Of a stretch of 64,000 bases of DNA, positions 61,272 through 64,000 are shown in pieces. This stretch comes from Pirellulales bacterium (GTDB taxonomy: Bacteria; Planctomycetota; Planctomycetia; Pirellulales; JANQPP01): contig JANQPP010000026.1 of assembly GCA_028289405.1 (NCBI GenBank), positions 44,970-108,969 of the forward strand. The letters are read 5' to 3'. The number at the start of each line of letters is the position of its first letter. Within the stretch, counting starts at the first letter, position 1. The notes below the pieces were generated by a model, which did not search any database, had not been told where the DNA came from, and worked only from the letters and a program-made list of their open reading frames with translations. The translations under genes were made by a program, and so were the position numbers.

Positions 61272-62234
61272 TCAAAAGGCTCCATCCACGGGGAGCTCGT
61301 CTTCACGATGGCCCAGCCGGCGGAACAATTCCCGCTCGACGCCGTAGCTGATGGAGCGCACCGAACCATCGCAAAAGGCCAAAAAACATCCCGAGGGGTG
61401 GGCGCTGCCGAAGCGTACGGAATTCGCGAGCCCGGGCCGGTCTTGCAGCGGAGGATTGGACGTGGCTCGCGTAATGTCAGCTGCATGGCCGCAATAGGCC
61501 GTTTCGTTGTTGCCGGGGTCGAGTCCGTCCTCGTAATCGTCCGGAATGAGGTATTTCTCTCCTACTAGAATCGTATTGCTCGTCCCGTCCACGATATCCC
61601 CGATGCGAATCTCGCTGCGAAAGAAGAGGACACCGCTGAAGTCGGAATTGCTATCCCAGTCATAGTCGGGCCGGTCGGCCGTGTTCAGGTTGCTAGGTGG
61701 ACTCTCCATGTTCCGCTGCGTGGCTCCCCCATTGGCCGCGTAGTCGTTCTTGGCGACTTCACCAATGAAATCCGCGTTGAAGTACGTAAAGCTGGTGAAA
61801 GCGGCGTTGGGCGCCCGGCGGCTCGGGCAATAGAAGAAAGAAATGGGCGTGGCAATCACTTGCGCTGCCGCCGCTCTTTTGGCGGAATCGGACTGGCCGG
61901 ACCCCAATTGGTGCAAGGGAGACTGCTCGATGTAAGGAAGCACGTTGTATAGCCAGCCCCCGGGCTGTTCCTTGCCGCTGCCACGATCGGGATCACCGAC
62001 CCACAACGGACTCCAGCCATTAGAAGGAAACCGCTTGTGCTGGTCGTGATGCACCATCATGCCCAGCCCCATCTGCTTCAAATGGTTTTGGCACTGGATC
62101 CGCCGAGCCGCTTCCCGAGCGGACTGCACGGCGGGAAGCAACAGCGAGACCAAAACTCCGATGATCGCAATGACCACGAGCAATTCTACAAGCGTAAAAC
62201 CCCTGCGACGCTTTGCCAAAAGCGGGTACATCAT
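61272..62234 (-). CDS. DUF1559 protein with prepilin-type N-terminus
   Basis: 320 residues from ATG 62234. MMYPLLAKRRRG then FTLVELLVVIAIIGVLVSLLLPAVQSAREAARR. Body HLKQMGLGMMVHHDQHKRFPS and GDIVDGTSNTILVGEKY; ends HPSGCFLAFCDGSVRSISYG. Third DUF1559 gene of the window; this one sits upstream of a DUF1080 gene on the same strand, not a lipoprotein gene. Confidence 0.93.
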   Translation of the reverse strand: MMYPLLAKRRRGFTLVELLVVIAIIGVLVSLLLPAVQSAREAARRIQCQNHLKQMGLGMMVHHDQHKRFPSNGWSPLWVGDPDRGSGKEQPGGWLYNVLPYIEQSPLHQLGSGQSDSAKRAAAAQVIATPISFFYCPSRRAPNAAFTSFTYFNADFIGEVAKNDYAANGGATQRNMESPPSNLNTADRPDYDWDSNSDFSGVLFFRSEIRIGDIVDGTSNTILVGEKYLIPDDYEDGLDPGNNETAYCGHAADITRATSNPPLQDRPGLANSVRFGSAHPSGCFLAFCDGSVRSISYGVERELFRRLGHREDELPVDGAF

Positions 62235-62450
62235 CGATCATCGCCTCGCTGAGTCATGTGGAAAGGGATAAGCGGCAAGCCACCCCATCCCTGAACCAGG
62301 GCCATGATACCGTTTGGAGGCGGATCGTCAAAAAACATTCACGGATTTTTAATTTCCGCTTGAAATTTTTCGCCGAGAGGAATAATTCTCGTGCCCGCGT
62401 GGAGACTTGGGCCGCGCGGGCAAATGGTCGCGCGGAAACCACTCGTGTGA

Positions 62451-64000
62451 TTATTGAGCCTGCCGGCGAAGACGGACGCCAACGAAAAACACGATTGCGA
62501 GCACGGCCAGCAACAACGAGGAAGGTTCCGGTACGGCGGCGGCAGGTAGCACGGAGCCAAAGTTATCCTTGAGGATCGTGAAATCCGCAAGGCCGACACG
62601 GCCATCCCCGGTCAAATCTCCTTCTAGCCAGGTCGCCTCGTTGCTGCCAAAGTTCTCACGCAGTTGCACGAAGTCGTCGAGGCTCACCGCGCCATTCCCA
62701 TCCACATCCCCCGGCAGCGCGCTAACGACCTGTAGCGTCCCTCCCTGTAATAGCCCTGCGGTTTGCCAGGCCAACGCATCCGACAATTCCGGCACGATGA
62801 TTTCGTCGAAAGCTCCCGTGCTTTGCCCGAATGCCAGCACCTGAAACAGATCCCCAAATGCGGGAGCAAACAGGCCCTGGCCCGCATCCACGAGAGAGAC
62901 CTCCAACGTGCCAGCAGCGGTGAACGTGCCACCAACCGTCACTTGGTCATGTTCGGTTCCTGCTTCCAACCCGCCGATCTCTAGCTCCGTGCGGGAAAAC
63001 AGGCCAAGCACGAGATCCCCCGCAAAGGACAAATCGCCTGGGCTCATACCAGGGGCCAAGGTCCCTTCGACGATGACTGTGCCGCCCCCTTCCACTCCCG
63101 TTCCGCCGGAGAGTGTCCCCATGACCACGGCGGTTCCTTCCGGTCGGACGCGGAACACGTCTCCATTGCTGATGACATCATCGAAGAAAGTGACCGTGCT
63201 TTGCGGCGCGACCACGGTGGTCGATCCGGCCAGCAGATTCACGTCTCCCTGCACTTCCGAGACGCCGGCGGAAAAGAGCATGCGGCCCGTGCTGTCGATG
63301 CCACCCAGGGCGGTGAGCATGCCGTGTCCCAAAACCCGGCCCAAGGCGGTGTTGGTGAGTTTTCCGTCCATTAAGACCGCACCGTCGGCCAAGGTGATAT
63401 CGCCACGGTTTTCTCCGCCTCCCGTGAAGCGCAGCCGGTCATCCCGGTCCACGCGGACCACGCCCACCGTGTCGTTGAGCAATTCGTTTTCCACACGACC
63501 GGTGCCACGCAAGAGTCCCTGATTGGTGAGCTGTCCGCCCGAGATGTGTGAGGCGTCCGAGAGCAGGAGTAGTTCTCCACCGGCGGAAATGTCCAACGCC
63601 CCGATTGCCTCGACGCGTCCTCCTTCCACGGTCAGCCGCGCACCGGAAGCAACCGAGAGAGGCCGAAATACGCTCAATTCCATATCGGCGGCCAAACGCA
63701 CGTCGTCTCCCAGCAATCCATCAGGCTCCACGGCCAGGGCGCTATCCGTAAGCGCGAGTTTGCCGTGCGCGAACTCGAAATCGCCTTGATAGTCAATGGA
63801 GCCGACCGACAATTCTCCACCCTCCAGCCGCAGCCTCGAACCGGAAGCGATCACCATCGCCCCGGAAATCTCAAGGTCTTTGCCCGTGTGAATCGTCAGT
63901 TCGGAGGCCGGCGGATCCGCGCCGACGACGTCCAAACCGCTCACACGAAATTGCTGGACTGGGCCGCCTGCCGAGCCGAAAATATCGCCGCCTTGCCAAT
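62451..64000 (-). CDS. Large beta-helical, dockerin-like, PEP-CTERM surface protein (N-terminus beyond window)
   Basis: Open frame from 62451 to the right edge (over 515 residues). Repeating strands of the kind GRLTVEGGRVEAIGAL, ISAGGELLLLSDASHISGG and GTLSGGTGVEGGGTVIVEGTL suggest a right-handed beta-helix of autotransporter-like repeats. Near the C-terminus two calcium loops (GDVDGNGAVSLDDF, GDLTGDGRVGLADF) and the PEP-CTERM signal VPEPSSLLLAVLAIVFFVGV with an RLRRQ tail. Predicted surface protein or adhesin sorted by exosortase. The N-terminus and signal peptide are not in the window. Confidence 0.88.
   Translation of the reverse strand, partial: WQGGDIFGSAGGPVQQFRVSGLDVVGADPPASELTIHTGKDLEISGAMVIASGSRLRLEGGELSVGSIDYQGDFEFAHGKLALTDSALAVEPDGLLGDDVRLAADMELSVFRPLSVASGARLTVEGGRVEAIGALDISAGGELLLLSDASHISGGQLTNQGLLRGTGRVENELLNDTVGVVRVDRDDRLRFTGGGENRGDITLADGAVLMDGKLTNTALGRVLGHGMLTALGGIDSTGRMLFSAGVSEVQGDVNLLAGSTTVVAPQSTVTFFDDVISNGDVFRVRPEGTAVVMGTLSGGTGVEGGGTVIVEGTLAPGMSPGDLSFAGDLVLGLFSRTELEIGGLEAGTEHDQVTVGGTFTAAGTLEVSLVDAGQGLFAPAFGDLFQVLAFGQSTGAFDEIIVPELSDALAWQTAGLLQGGTLQVVSALPGDVDGNGAVSLDDFVQLRENFGSNEATWLEGDLTGDGRVGLADFTILKDNFGSVLPAAAVPEPSSLLLAVLAIVFFVGVRLRRQAQ

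Noticed and set aside
1..64000. tRNA, rRNA, CRISPR arrays, insertion sequences or prophage
   Set aside because: No cloverleaf, array of regularly spaced repeats, transposase or phage gene was recognised; subtle small RNAs cannot be excluded by eye.

Overview
The window looks like chromosomal DNA of a planctomycete, most likely a member of the Pirellulales or a close relative. This rests on gene content: three DUF1559 proteins with prepilin-type N-termini, a DUF1501 + PSCyt1/DUF1549/DUF1553 (planctomycete cytochrome c) pair, a BBP7 beta-barrel protein, a DUF1080 protein, and four PEP-CTERM proteins, three of which carry dockerin-like calcium repeats. GC content is high. I found no rRNA, tRNA, CRISPR array, integrase or transposase gene. 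The DNA reads as ordinary chromosome with a rich envelope and secretion repertoire.

Layout. 1-4711 (minus): an FHA-GAF-sigma54 activator cut by the left edge, a CtpA-type S41 protease, a pentapeptide-repeat protein and a small lipoprotein. 5037-7189 (plus): an alpha/beta hydrolase and a class IV aminotransferase. 7239-11511 (minus): a PEP-CTERM protein, a secreted trypsin-like protease broken by two compensating frameshifts, and the fused rRNA methyltransferase RlmKL. 11724-15261 (plus): an isochorismatase-ThuA fusion and a UbiD-family decarboxylase, apparently an operon. 15271-17058: a MOSC protein and an intact homologue of the broken protease.

17077-28860 is the main system. It is a minus-strand locus encoding a type IV pilus/type II secretion-like machine: major pseudopilin, stand-alone response regulator, membrane histidine kinase, STAS protein, PilB/GspE ATPase, PilC/GspF, a small membrane coiled-coil protein, PilM, PilN, PilO, a PilP/GspC-like protein, the secretin and a Cys-rich small protein. 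Most junctions are short gaps or ATGA-type overlaps. No retraction ATPase (PilT) or prepilin peptidase is in the window. A GAF/HD-GYP protein, a predicted c-di-GMP phosphodiesterase, is transcribed divergently at 29240.

31153-45255 mixes housekeeping genes (rsmH, fabI, an aldose epimerase) with planctomycete surface genes: two DUF1559/lipoprotein pairs, a MauG-type di-haem peroxidase, BBP7, a DNRLRE/PEP-CTERM protein with a homopolymer frameshift, and a multi-span membrane protein. 45445-50066 (plus) encodes a very large fusion of a degenerate M14 carboxypeptidase domain to a dipeptidyl-peptidase IV (S9), followed by an alpha/beta hydrolase. 50318-55658 (minus) holds a membrane protein, DUF1501 and the PSCyt1/DUF1549/DUF1553 protein.

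55779-58543 (minus) is a tightly overlapping operon: a TonB-like protein whose C-terminal domain is a von Willebrand A domain, then ExbB and two ExbD proteins. 58862-60500 (plus) is the def-fmt pair. The window ends with DUF1080, DUF1559 and a large PEP-CTERM protein running off the right edge.

The most unusual items are the TonB-vWA/ExbBD operon, the inactive-looking M14 domain fused to DPP IV, and the secretion locus with its own kinase, regulator and STAS protein. Two genes carry single-base indels, two of the three at G/C homopolymers, so assembly error must be considered before calling pseudogenes.
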